Assembly: GCF_020400605.1 (NCBI RefSeq)
Contig: NZ_JAINRD010000009.1
Location: 224,629-288,628 of the forward strand
Origin: Streptomyces aculeolatus
GTDB lineage: Bacteria; Actinomycetota; Actinomycetes; Streptomycetales; Streptomycetaceae
Reading direction: 5' to 3'
DNA: 64,000 nt
Under the pieces are notes generated by a model that was not told the DNA's origin, did not search any database, and saw only the letters and a list, made by a program, of their open reading frames with translations. The position numbers were made by a program, and so were the translations under genes. Positions 15,284 through 23,104 of this stretch are shown here, piece after piece (the stretch's first letter is position 1; each line of letters opens with the position of its first letter).

Positions 15284-16153
15284 TCAGTGGCTGGTCTCGC
15301 CGGCTTCCGGATCCAGCGCGCCGGACGCGACCAGCGCGAAGATGAGGATGCCGAGCAGCACCCGGTAGATCACGAAGGGCGCGAAGCTGCGGGTGGTGAT
15401 GAATTTCATAAACCACGCGATTACGGCATATCCGACAAGGAAGGCGATGACGGTCGCCGCGATGGTGCCGCCCCAGTTCATGTGCGTCGCCCCGGGCACC
15501 TTCCGCAGCTCGAACAGCCCGGAGGCGAGCACCGCGGGGATGGCCAGCAGGAACGAGTACCGGGCCGCGGCCTCGCGGTTGTAGTTCAGGAACAGGCCGC
15601 CGGTGATCGTCGCGCCCGAGCGGGAGACGCCCGGTACGAGCGCGAGTGCCTGGGCGAAGCCGAAGAGCAGCCCGTCGCGGGTGTTGAGGTCCGTCAGCTC
15701 CTTGCGCTGCACGGCCGCGCGGTGCCGGCCGCCACCGGTGGAGGCGCGCCAGTCGGCGAAGCCGAGGAGCAGGCCCATCACGATCAGCGTGGTGGCGATC
15801 AGCCGCAGGTCGCGGAACGGGCCCTCGATCGACTCCTGGAACGTCAGCCCCAGCACGCCGATCGGGATCGAGCCGACGATGACCAGCCAGCCCATCTTGG
15901 CGTCGTGGTCGGAGCGCATCGCCTTGTTCGTCAGCGAGCGGAACCAGGCGGAGACGATCCGCGCGATGTCCTTGCGGAAGTAGATCAGCACGGCGGTCTC
16001 CGTGCCGATCTGGGTGATCGCGGTGAAGGCCGCGCCCGGGTCCTCCCAGCCGGCGAAGGCCGCCGTGAGCCGGAGGTGGGCGCTGGAGGAGATCGGCAGA
16101 AATTCCGTCAGCCCCTGGACGAGTCCGAGGATGACTGCTTCGAACCAGCTCAT
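15284..16153 (-). CDS. uppP: Undecaprenyl-diphosphatase
   Basis: 289 residues from ATG 16153; an in-frame GTG four codons upstream with AGGAC before it is an alternative. It is a polytopic membrane enzyme that recycles undecaprenyl pyrophosphate for peptidoglycan synthesis and confers some bacitracin resistance. The two active-site motifs are intact: EFLPISSSAHL (17-27) and PGVSRSGATI. Seven or eight hydrophobic helices are visible. One stretch (around GYAVIAWFMKF) uses AT-rich codons unlike the rest. It appears monocistronic. Confidence 0.93.
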   Translation of the reverse strand: MSWFEAVILGLVQGLTEFLPISSSAHLRLTAAFAGWEDPGAAFTAITQIGTETAVLIYFRKDIARIVSAWFRSLTNKAMRSDHDAKMGWLVIVGSIPIGVLGLTFQESIEGPFRDLRLIATTLIVMGLLLGFADWRASTGGGRHRAAVQRKELTDLNTRDGLLFGFAQALALVPGVSRSGATITGGLFLNYNREAAARYSFLLAIPAVLASGLFELRKVPGATHMNWGGTIAATVIAFLVGYAVIAWFMKFITTRSFAPFVIYRVLLGILIFALVASGALDPEAGETSH

Positions 16154-16200
16154 ACGGGGCTGCACATGTCCTTGAGTTCGCTGACGGGTTGCAGGAGATG

Positions 16201-17016
16201 TTAAGGCCCCGACATGAGGCGCGTGGCCCCAGGGTCGGCTGCGGACACACCCGCGCGGCCGGCGGCGGACTCTTCCGAGGCCCCGGCGGAAGAGATCACT
16301 CCGCCCGGCGTGCCCGGACGCCCGGAGCGCCGCCTGCGGCGCACGGCGACCGCGGCGCCGCCCGCCATGCTGGCGACGATGAAGCCGAGGGCGGCGAGGA
16401 AGACGGGGGAGAGCGGGTCGGAGGCCCGGCTGCCGGCGATCACGTACGCGGCGGTGTTCGGCACGCAGCCCACGGCGGTCGCCACCAGGAACGGCGTCCA
16501 GTTCATCCGGGAGACCGCGGCGGCGTAGTTCACGCCCGCGAACGGCACACCGGGGAAGGTGCGCAGCACCAGCATCGAGCGGAAGCTGTGCCGGCTGAGC
16601 TGCCGGTCGGCCGCCGTCAGCAGCCGCCCGCGCAGCAGCGGACGCAGCGCGTCCTGGCCGAGGAGCCTGCCTATCCCGAACGCGACGCCCGCGCCGAGCA
16701 CCGTGCCCGACACCGACCCGGCCAGGCCCGCCTGGGCGCCGAAGAGTGTGCCGGAGGCGAGGTTGAGCAGCGGCCGCGGCACGAGGGCCGCGGTGCACAG
16801 CCCGTACGCGATGGCGAAGACCAGCACCGCGGACAGGCCGGTGAACTGCGGCGGGAGGCCGTCGGTCAGCAGCCGGTGCGGCCGCCACACGATCACCGCG
16901 ACCGCCGCGCCGGCCAGGAGCGCGAGGAGCAGCGCGAGCCGCGAGCGCGGGGACAGCAGAGCCCGGCCGCAGCGGACGGCGCGGCCGACGACGGGCGCCT
17001 CGGCGGTTTCGGGCAC
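16201..17016 (-). CDS. TVP38/TMEM64 (VTT domain) membrane protein
   Basis: 271 residues from GTG 17016. Five or six hydrophobic helices are visible. The VTT signature appears as VLRTFPGVPFAGVNYAAAVS, with the Phe-Pro-x-x-Pro and Asn-Tyr residues typical of the family, and a Gly-rich re-entrant region (GSVSGTVLGAGVAFGIGR). A disordered basic/Ser-rich tail ends it. Members act as lipid scramblases or flippases in membrane homeostasis. TAGGCT lies six bases upstream of the GTG and no Shine-Dalgarno is present, so translation is probably leaderless. It lies 47 bases from uppP on the same strand; both concern membrane lipids. Confidence 0.82.
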   Translation of the reverse strand: MPETAEAPVVGRAVRCGRALLSPRSRLALLLALLAGAAVAVIVWRPHRLLTDGLPPQFTGLSAVLVFAIAYGLCTAALVPRPLLNLASGTLFGAQAGLAGSVSGTVLGAGVAFGIGRLLGQDALRPLLRGRLLTAADRQLSRHSFRSMLVLRTFPGVPFAGVNYAAAVSRMNWTPFLVATAVGCVPNTAAYVIAGSRASDPLSPVFLAALGFIVASMAGGAAVAVRRRRRSGRPGTPGGVISSAGASEESAAGRAGVSAADPGATRLMSGP

Positions 17017-17368
17017 GGTTGGAGCCTAACCGACGGAGCCGCAGCCGCACCGTGACGTCCCCCTCAACTCCGGCCGCCACGATGGCGCTCACGGCCCGCC
17101 GCGGCTTCGCGGGCGGCCGAAAACCATTCGACGGGCAGCGGGTCGTTACCCGATCATGGGGGCATGTTCCGGTACGCCTTCCTCGCGCACACGTCCGCAG
17201 CCGCGGACGCGCTGAAGGCTGTGCCGGCAGCACTCGCAGCAGTGCCGGCAGCCGCAGCCGACGGCGCCCGAATCCGCCCCTTCCCGTGATCGCTCCAGCG
17301 GACCCCAGCGGGGGAGGGCCGGCCCGGCCCGGGGTCCGCGCAGCCACTGCGATCCGCGAGGAAGAACC
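17017..17368. other. Long leader region of the tuf-like gene
   Basis: The 352 bases hold the minus-strand VTT promoter at the left and the presumed tuf promoter. A 41-codon ATG frame (17164-17289) is present but uses GCA-rich codons atypical here and has no good ribosome site, so I do not call it. A G/C-rich inverted tract (GGCCGGCCCGGCCCCGG-like, about 17317-17335) could form leader structure. GAGGAAGAACC just before ATG 17369 is the tuf ribosome site. Confidence 0.5.
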
Positions 17369-18538
17369 ATGCCCAAGCAGGCGTACGTGCGCACGAAGCC
17401 GCACGTCAACATCGGCACGATGGGCCACGTCGACCACGGCAAGACCACGCTGACGGCCGCGATCACCAAGGTGCTCAGCGACCGCGGCACCGGCACCTTC
17501 GTCCCGTTCGAGCGCATCGACCGGGCGCCGGAGGAGGCGGTGCGCGGCATCACCATCAACATCGCGCACGTCGAGTACGAGACGGCGACCCGCCACTACG
17601 CGCACGTCGACATGCCCGGCCACGCCGACTTCGTGAAGAACATGGTCACGGGCGCGGCCCAGCTCGACGGCGCGATCCTGGTGATCTCCGCGGTCGAGGG
17701 CGTCATGCCGCAGACCGCGGAGCACGTGCTGCTCGCCCGGCAGGTGGGCGTACGGCACGTGGTCGTCGCGCTCAACAAGGCCGACGCCGGCGACCCGGAG
17801 CTGACCGACCTCGTCGAGCTGGAGGTCCGCGAGCTGCTGGCCAAGCACGGCTACCCGGGCGAGGAGGTGCCCGTGGTCCGGGTCTCCGGGCTGCGCGCGC
17901 TCGCCGGCGACCCGGCGTGGACCGAGGCGATCGTGGACCTGCTCGACGCGGTGGACACCTATGTGCCCATGCCCGAGCGGCACTTGGACGCGCCGTTCCT
18001 GCTGCCGGTGGAGAACGTGCTCACCATCACCGGCCGCGGGACGGTCGTCACCGGCGCCGTCGAGCGCGGCACGGTGCGCGTCGGGGACCGGGTGCAGGTG
18101 CTCGGAGCGGAGGTGGAGACGGTCGTCACCGGCCTGGAGACCTTCGGCAAGCCGATGGACTCCGCGCAGGCCGGCGACAACGTCGCGCTGCTGCTGCGCG
18201 GCGTCGCGCGCGACGCGGTGCGCCGCGGGCACGTCGTCGCCGCGCCGGGCAGCGTCGTGCCGCGGCGGCGGTTCACCGCCGAGGTGTACGTGCTGTCCAC
18301 GGCCGAGGGCGGCCGGCGCACGGCCGTGTCGACCGGTTACCGGCCACAGTTCTACATCAGGACCGCGGACGTCATCGGCGACGTCGACCTCGGCGAGACC
18401 GCCGTCGCCCGGCCCGGCGACACCGTCGCCATGACGGTCGAGCTGGGCCGCGAGGTGCCGCTCGAAGCGGGGCTCGGCTTCGCGATCCGCGAGGGCGGGC
18501 GCACCGTCGGCGCGGGCACCGTCACCGGCCTGGGCTGA
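17369..18538 (+). CDS. tuf3: Elongation factor Tu, second (Tu3-like) type
   Basis: 389 residues from ATG 17369. EF-Tu delivers aminoacyl-tRNA to the ribosome. G-domain motifs: GHVDHGKT (19-26), RGITI (59-63), DMPGH (81-85, where main EF-Tus have DCPGH) and NKAD (136-139, usually NKCD). Domain 2 (GRGTVVTGAVERG) and domain 3 (PQFYIRTADVIGD) are intact. It stands alone, not beside fusA and rpsL. The divergence and the solitary position match the accessory stress-linked tuf3 of Streptomyces. A very long hairpin ends the transcript. Confidence 0.9.
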   Translation: MPKQAYVRTKPHVNIGTMGHVDHGKTTLTAAITKVLSDRGTGTFVPFERIDRAPEEAVRGITINIAHVEYETATRHYAHVDMPGHADFVKNMVTGAAQLDGAILVISAVEGVMPQTAEHVLLARQVGVRHVVVALNKADAGDPELTDLVELEVRELLAKHGYPGEEVPVVRVSGLRALAGDPAWTEAIVDLLDAVDTYVPMPERHLDAPFLLPVENVLTITGRGTVVTGAVERGTVRVGDRVQVLGAEVETVVTGLETFGKPMDSAQAGDNVALLLRGVARDAVRRGHVVAAPGSVVPRRRFTAEVYVLSTAEGGRRTAVSTGYRPQFYIRTADVIGDVDLGETAVARPGDTVAMTVELGREVPLEAGLGFAIREGGRTVGAGTVTGLG

Positions 18539-18568
18539 GCCCGGAACGGGCCGGTCCGGTACGCCGCC

Positions 18569-18618
18569 GCCCGCCTTCCGTACCCGCGTATCCGCGTATC
18601 CGGGTACGGAAGGCGGGC
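18569..18618 (+). terminator. 18-base-pair hairpin terminator after tuf
   Basis: GCCCGCCTTCCGTACCCG and CGGGTACGGAAGGCGGGC pair perfectly over 18 bases around a 14-base loop that contains GTATCC twice. It starts 31 bases after the tuf stop. The -10 of the next gene begins ten bases after it, so terminator and promoter are packed together. Confidence 0.85.
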
Positions 18619-18640
18619 CTCCTCCGCCACAATGGCCGGT

Positions 18641-19504
18641 GTGGAGGAGCCCGTCCCCGTCGTCGCCGCCGTGGACGGCGGCACCGCGAGGCTGCTGCCG
18701 GACATCGACCGCCCGCGCGCGTACCTGCTCACGGTCGAGGGCGCCCCGCAGTCGTACGTCGACCTCGACGACGCCACGTACCTGGAGTTCGAGTACGCGC
18801 GCCGGCTCGCGCACCTCGTCGACCTCGGCTTCCCGCCCGGCCGGCCGCTGGACGCCGTGCACCTGGGCGGCGGCGCGCTGACCCTGCCCCGGTACGTGGC
18901 GGCGACCCGCCCCGGCTCCAGGCAGGAGGTCGCCGAGTCCGACCGCGGGGTGATCGCCCTGGTCGCCGAGCACCTGCCGCTGCCGCCGGACTCCGGCATC
19001 GCGGTACGGGCCCTCGACGCCCGGGCCGCGCTGGAGCGGCGCCCGCCGGCGAGCTGCGACCTGGTCGTCGCCGATGTCTACGGCGGCGCCCGGGTGCCCG
19101 CGCACGTCGCGTCGCTGGAGTTCGTCGGCGCCGCCGCCCGTGCGCTGCGCCCCGGTGGGCTGTACGTCGCGAACCTCGCCGACAGCGCCCCGTTCCGCTT
19201 CCTCGGCTCCCAACTGGCCACCGCCGCGGCCGTCTTCCCGGAACTGTGCCTGATCGCCGAGCCCGCGGTGCTGCGGGGCCGCCGCTTCGGCAACATCCTG
19301 GTGGTGGCGGCGAACCGCGCCGCGGACGCCGGCCCGCGGCTGCCGCTCACGGAGCTGGCCCGGCGCACGGCGGGCGACCCGTTCCCCGCCCGCGTCGAGT
19401 ACGGGCCGGCGCTGCGGCGGCTGACGGCCGGTGCTCAGCCCGTCGGGGACGCCGACGCCGTGCCCTCGCCCGAGCCGCCGGACGGCGCCTTCACGATCGG
19501 CTGA
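18641..19504 (+). CDS. Spermidine-synthase-like (polyamine aminopropyltransferase-fold) protein
   Basis: 287 residues if translation starts at GTG 18641. ATG 18632 is in frame, but CACAAT (18628-18633) would then be inside the gene, and it makes a good -10 for a leaderless GTG. The methyltransferase-like fold is clear: AVHLGGGALTLPRYVAA, then CDLVVADVYGGARVPAHVAS and LRPGGLYVANLADS. Polyamine synthases use decarboxylated AdoMet; many actinobacterial paralogues such as this lack a proven activity. The last 70 bases overlap the convergent MFS gene. Confidence 0.75.
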   Translation: MEEPVPVVAAVDGGTARLLPDIDRPRAYLLTVEGAPQSYVDLDDATYLEFEYARRLAHLVDLGFPPGRPLDAVHLGGGALTLPRYVAATRPGSRQEVAESDRGVIALVAEHLPLPPDSGIAVRALDARAALERRPPASCDLVVADVYGGARVPAHVASLEFVGAAARALRPGGLYVANLADSAPFRFLGSQLATAAAVFPELCLIAEPAVLRGRRFGNILVVAANRAADAGPRLPLTELARRTAGDPFPARVEYGPALRRLTAGAQPVGDADAVPSPEPPDGAFTIG

Positions 19505-20844
19505 GCCGCCTCCGCGGCACCGCCGGTGTCCGCGGCACCGCCCGTCCCGGCGGGCCCGGCCGCCGCGTGCTCCGTACGCCGCCGCAACTGCCGTACGTCC
19601 GGCACGCACAGCACCGCCGCGGTCAGCACGACGACCAGCGCCGCGCAGCCCCACAGCGCCGCCGACCTGCCCACCAGGTCCTGCATCGGCCCGGCGAGCG
19701 CGGTGGTCACCGGGATCAGCGCGATCGAGCCCAGCCAGTCGTACGACGAGACGCGCGAGAGCTTGTCCTCGGGGATCTCCTGGTGGAGCGCCATCATCCA
19801 CGCCACCGCGAAGACCTCGATGCAGGCGCCGGAGACGAACATCACCCCCGCGAGCCCCGCCACCGGCAGCGGCACCGCCAGCGCCGCGGGCGGCAGCGCG
19901 AGCGGGAAGACGCTCAGCACCCCGGCGAGCAGCACCCGCCGCGGCTTCCAGCGCGTCATCACCAGCGCCCCCGCCAGCGTCCCGGCCGCGAAGGCGCCCA
20001 TCGCCAGGCCCCACGGCCCCGCGCCGCCCAGGTGCTCGCGGGCCACCAGCGGCCCGTACACCGCCTCCGCCGCGGCCACCACGGCGTTGACGACCGCGAA
20101 CTGCAGCACGATCGACCACAGCCAGGGCCGCCCGGTCACCTCCCGCCAGCCGACCTTCAGGTCGGCGAGGATGCCGTCGCCGGGCTCCCGGTCGGGGATG
20201 CCGCTGACGTCGAGGAACGTCCGCAGCGCCGCGGCGACGGCGAACGCGCCGGCGTCCACGGCCAGTACCCACCCCGGCCCCACGCCCGCCACCATGGCGC
20301 CGCCGAGCGCGGCCCCGCCGATGCCGGCGCCGTTGATGCCGACGCGGAACAGCGCGAAGGCGCGGCCGGCCTGCTCGCCGGTGACCGACGAGAGCACCAT
20401 GCCCTCGGCGGCCGGCGCGAAGAACGCGTGCCCCGTACCGCCGATGGCGGACAGCAGCACCATCTGCCACAGCTGCGCCTCGCCGGTGATCACCAGCGCC
20501 GCGAAGATGCCCTGCGAGGTGCAGTTGACGGTGTTCGCGACGACCATCACGCGGTGCCGCGGGATCCGGTCGGCGACCGCACCACCGACGAGGATGAAGA
20601 CGATGAGCGCCGTCGTCCGCGCCGCGGCCACCAGGCCGACGTCGGTGGCGGACCCGCCGGCTTCGAGCACCGCGAACGCCGAGGCGATGAGCGCGCCGGA
20701 GGCGCCGAGGTTGGTGATCACCGCGGCCAGGGACAGCAGCGTGTAGTTGCGCCCCGCCCAGCGGCGGGGCGCGGTTCCGGCGGCTGCGGGGTCCCGGGCG
20801 GGCTCCGGCGGGGACTCGGCGTCGGGGGCGGGGGGACGGGTCAC
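19435..20844 (-). CDS. MFS transporter
   Basis: 469 residues from GTG 20844; upstream in-frame codons lack a ribosome site, and CATAGT (20856-20851) lies six bases before the GTG, indicating a leaderless mRNA. About ten to twelve hydrophobic helices, with the loop 2-3 motif GGAVADRIPRHRVMV and a repeat of the pattern in the second half (GTLAGALVMTRWKPRRV). It belongs to the enterobactin-exporter/MefA-like drug efflux branch (MFS_3). A long disordered Gly/Ala/Ser tail overlaps the convergent gene by 70 bases. Substrate unknown. Confidence 0.82.
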   Translation of the reverse strand: MTRPPAPDAESPPEPARDPAAAGTAPRRWAGRNYTLLSLAAVITNLGASGALIASAFAVLEAGGSATDVGLVAAARTTALIVFILVGGAVADRIPRHRVMVVANTVNCTSQGIFAALVITGEAQLWQMVLLSAIGGTGHAFFAPAAEGMVLSSVTGEQAGRAFALFRVGINGAGIGGAALGGAMVAGVGPGWVLAVDAGAFAVAAALRTFLDVSGIPDREPGDGILADLKVGWREVTGRPWLWSIVLQFAVVNAVVAAAEAVYGPLVAREHLGGAGPWGLAMGAFAAGTLAGALVMTRWKPRRVLLAGVLSVFPLALPPAALAVPLPVAGLAGVMFVSGACIEVFAVAWMMALHQEIPEDKLSRVSSYDWLGSIALIPVTTALAGPMQDLVGRSAALWGCAALVVVLTAAVLCVPDVRQLRRRTEHAAAGPAGTGGAADTGGAAEAAQPIVKAPSGGSGEGTASASPTG

Positions 20845-20895
20845 CCGCGGACTATGCCGGGTCCGCCGCCCCGCTGCCAAGTGGAATTCCGGCGC

Positions 20896-21849
20896 TCAGC
20901 CCTCCAGCGGGCGCAGGCTGTCCATGATCTTGGCGATGGTGCCGTTCGGCACCTCGTCCTCCACGCCGGTGTCGGTGTACAGGACCCAGGTGGCGAACTC
21001 GCCCTTGACGTCGGTGTAGGTGAACGCGACGATCTTGCCGTCGGCCGAGCACTTGGTCTCGCGCGGCACGTCGGTGACCGTCGCGGTGGCCATGTGCCCC
21101 TTCAGCCCGTGCTTGCTGCTGAACGGCACCGGCTCGGTCTCCTTGACCGTCGCCTTCTTGCTGGTGTTGAAGGCGGCGTCTGCCCAGGCGCCGGCCTCGT
21201 TCGCGACGGCTTCCTTGGTGTTCTTCGCGCCGATCCCGCCTTTGGTGCCGGCGCCGGCGCGGCTGGCGTACTTGCAGATGCCGTCCTTGTAGAGCGCGGC
21301 GCCCGTCATCGACACCAGCGGGCCGGAGTCGTCCTCGAAGCCGATGGTCATGGTCGGGGACTGCACCTCCCACTCCGGCGGCACGTCGTAGACGTTGTGG
21401 CGCTTGGCGTTGTGGACGGCCTTCCAGCCGGAGACGACGGGTTCGATCTTCTGGTCTTCTGCGGCGCCCCGCGGGTTCTCCGGGTCGTCCTGCAGCACGG
21501 GCTTGCCGGACGGCGACGGCGGGGCCGAGGCGGAGGGCGAACCCCCGCCGCCGGCGGGGCTCGCGCTGCCACCGCCGCCGTCGTCGTCCTCGTCGAGGAG
21601 CACCACGCCCGTCACGGCCGCCGCGGCGATCACGGCGACGGCGCCGATTATCGCGACGGCGACGCGGGGCGTCGTCCCGCTCTTCGCGGGGACCGGCGCA
21701 CCGGGCTGCGCGGGCTGCCCCCACTGCTCCTGCTGCTGGAACTGCTGCCGTCCGTCGTAGCCCTGCGGGCCGTGCGGGGCGGGCTGTTGCTGGTACGGGT
21801 TCGGCTGCTGCTGGTGCTGCTCGCCCCCGGGCTGCTGTCCTGGCCACAT
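20896..21849 (-). CDS. Single-pass membrane protein with Gln/Pro-rich N-terminus, unknown
   Basis: 317 residues from ATG 21849. Residues 1-60 are very rich in Gln, Pro and Gly and are cytoplasmic. One membrane helix follows at about 63-85 (AVAIIGAVAVIAAAAVTGVV), then an acidic/Gly/Ser/Pro linker and an outside domain of about 180 residues with two Cys (GICKYASR and ETKCSADGK) and a WVLYTDT strand. It looks like the common Streptomyces surface proteins of unknown function. TATGTT (21862-21857) seven bases before the ATG and no ribosome site imply leaderless expression. Confidence 0.7.
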   Translation of the reverse strand: MWPGQQPGGEQHQQQPNPYQQQPAPHGPQGYDGRQQFQQQEQWGQPAQPGAPVPAKSGTTPRVAVAIIGAVAVIAAAAVTGVVLLDEDDDGGGGSASPAGGGGSPSASAPPSPSGKPVLQDDPENPRGAAEDQKIEPVVSGWKAVHNAKRHNVYDVPPEWEVQSPTMTIGFEDDSGPLVSMTGAALYKDGICKYASRAGAGTKGGIGAKNTKEAVANEAGAWADAAFNTSKKATVKETEPVPFSSKHGLKGHMATATVTDVPRETKCSADGKIVAFTYTDVKGEFATWVLYTDTGVEDEVPNGTIAKIMDSLRPLEG

Positions 21850-21889
21850 GCGGAACAACATAGCTGGCGAGAGGGAGTGGTCACACTTA

Positions 21890-21903
21890 TTACCCATTGG
21901 TAA
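21890..21903. promoter_or_regulatory. Inverted repeat upstream of the hotdog thioesterase gene
   Basis: TTACC-CATT-GGTAA is a perfect palindrome with a four-base centre, nine bases before ATG 21913. At that spacing a bound repressor would block transcription or translation starts. TTAC...GTAA palindromes are typical of TetR-family operators near lipid genes, but no regulator gene is adjacent. Confidence 0.45.
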
Positions 21904-21912
21904 CGTGGGCGT

Positions 21913-22365
21913 ATGTCAGACACCATGCCGCCGCTGGGCGAGCTTCTCCAGGCTTCGGTCCCCATGGTCCGCACGCTCGGCCTCGTCTACGACGAGATCA
22001 CGCCGGAGGCCGCCACCCTCCGCCTCCCCGACAAGCCGGAGTACCGGAACCACGTGGGCGGCCCGCACGCAGGCGCGATGTTCACCCTCGCCGAGTCGGC
22101 GACCGGCGCCGTCGTGCTCGCCGCGTTCGGCGACCAGATGGAGCGGGCCGTGCCGCTCCCGGTACGGGCCGAGATCGACTTCCTGAAGGTCGCCCGGGGC
22201 GACGTCACCGCCAAGGCGCGACTCGGCAGGCCCGTTGCCGACGTCGTGGCCGAACTCGACGCCGGCAAGCGGCCGGAGTTTCCGGTCGAGGTGGACATCG
22301 TCCGCGGGGACGGCGCGGTCAGCGGGCGGATGACGGTGCTGTGGACGCTGCGTCCCAACGACTGA
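21913..22365 (+). CDS. Hotdog-fold protein (DUF4442/PaaI-type thioesterase)
   Basis: 150 residues from ATG 21913. The hotdog fold is visible in RNHVGGPHAGAMFTLAESAT (the central helix with its Gly-Pro-His turn) followed by the strand region VPLPVRAEIDFLKVARGDVT and later SGRMTVLWTLRPND. Proteins of this type hydrolyse acyl-CoA or other thioesters in the cytosol. The gene is short and solitary. A perfect inverted repeat nine bases before the ATG suggests specific control. There is no clear Shine-Dalgarno. Confidence 0.78.
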   Translation: MSDTMPPLGELLQASVPMVRTLGLVYDEITPEAATLRLPDKPEYRNHVGGPHAGAMFTLAESATGAVVLAAFGDQMERAVPLPVRAEIDFLKVARGDVTAKARLGRPVADVVAELDAGKRPEFPVEVDIVRGDGAVSGRMTVLWTLRPND

Positions 22366-22415
22366 GGTCCCGGGCCGCTCCCGGTCCGCGAGCCCCCGTC
22401 CCGGGCGTCCCCGGC

Positions 22416-22961
22416 TCAGGCGCCGGAGCCGCCCAAGGACTCGCGGTGCACCTGCGCGAGGGCCACGTATCCGGCGCCGTTGAGGCGGATGTGCTCGCGC
22501 TCCTCGTCCGTCAGCGGCCGCTTGACCTTCGCCGGCACCCCGGCCACCAGGGAGCCCGGCGGCACCTGCATGCCCTGCGGCACCAGCGCCTGCGCGGCCA
22601 CCAGCGAACCGGCGCCGATCACGGCCCCGTTGAGCACGGTCGCGCCCATGCCGACGAGCACGTCGTCGCCCACGGTGCAGCCGTGCACCACGGCGTTGTG
22701 GCCGACGGTCACGCGCTCGCCGATGACGACCGGGAAGCCGGGGTCGGAGTGGACGGTGCAGTTGTCCTGCACGTTGCTGCCCGCGCCCAGCGAGATCGAC
22801 TCGCAGTCGCCGCGCAGCACGGCGTGGTACCAGACGCCGGAGTCCGCGCCGAGGGTCACGTCGCCGACCACCACCGCCGTCGGGGCCACGTACGCCTTCG
22901 GATCCACCGCGGGCTCGCGCCCGCCCACCGCCGCGATCAGCGGCTCCGGCCGTCCTGACAT
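22416..22961 (-). CDS. Gamma-class carbonic anhydrase-like left-handed beta-helix protein
   Basis: 181 residues from ATG 22961 with GGAGCGGACGAC upstream. Hexapeptide repeats build a left-handed beta-helix (AVVVGDVTLGADSGVWYHAV onwards). The metal-site histidines of the family are present in NCTVHSD and in GHNAVVHGC. RGDCESISLGAGSNVQDN is the conserved gamma-CA/YrdA core. It may hydrate CO2 or, like many YrdA/PaaY relatives, have a lesser-known activity; the sequence alone does not settle this. It is monocistronic and divergent from an acetyltransferase-like gene with the same fold. Confidence 0.85.
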   Translation of the reverse strand: MSGRPEPLIAAVGGREPAVDPKAYVAPTAVVVGDVTLGADSGVWYHAVLRGDCESISLGAGSNVQDNCTVHSDPGFPVVIGERVTVGHNAVVHGCTVGDDVLVGMGATVLNGAVIGAGSLVAAQALVPQGMQVPPGSLVAGVPAKVKRPLTDEEREHIRLNGAGYVALAQVHRESLGGSGA

Positions 22962-23104
22962 GTCGTCCGCTCCCGGTGTTCGCGGCGGCCCGCGCCGCCC
23001 GCCGTCGTACGTCCTGGTGAGCCGCGGGCGGCCCATCGCCGTCCGGGGCCGCGGCCGCGCTCGGTCAGAGCGTAGGCGAGATGCGGGAGGGGTACGGTGA
23101 CCGG

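Noticed and set aside
17164..17289. 41-codon ATG frame in the tuf leader, as a possible leader peptide
   Set aside because: Ala-rich with many GCA codons, unusual here, and no properly spaced ribosome site. Conservation data would be needed.
15284..20470. Minus-strand open frame of more than 1700 codons
   Set aside because: Only its last 289 codons (uppP) are a real gene. The rest runs antisense to tuf and others and is Arg/Gly/Pro-rich noise from the scarcity of stop codons in high-GC DNA.
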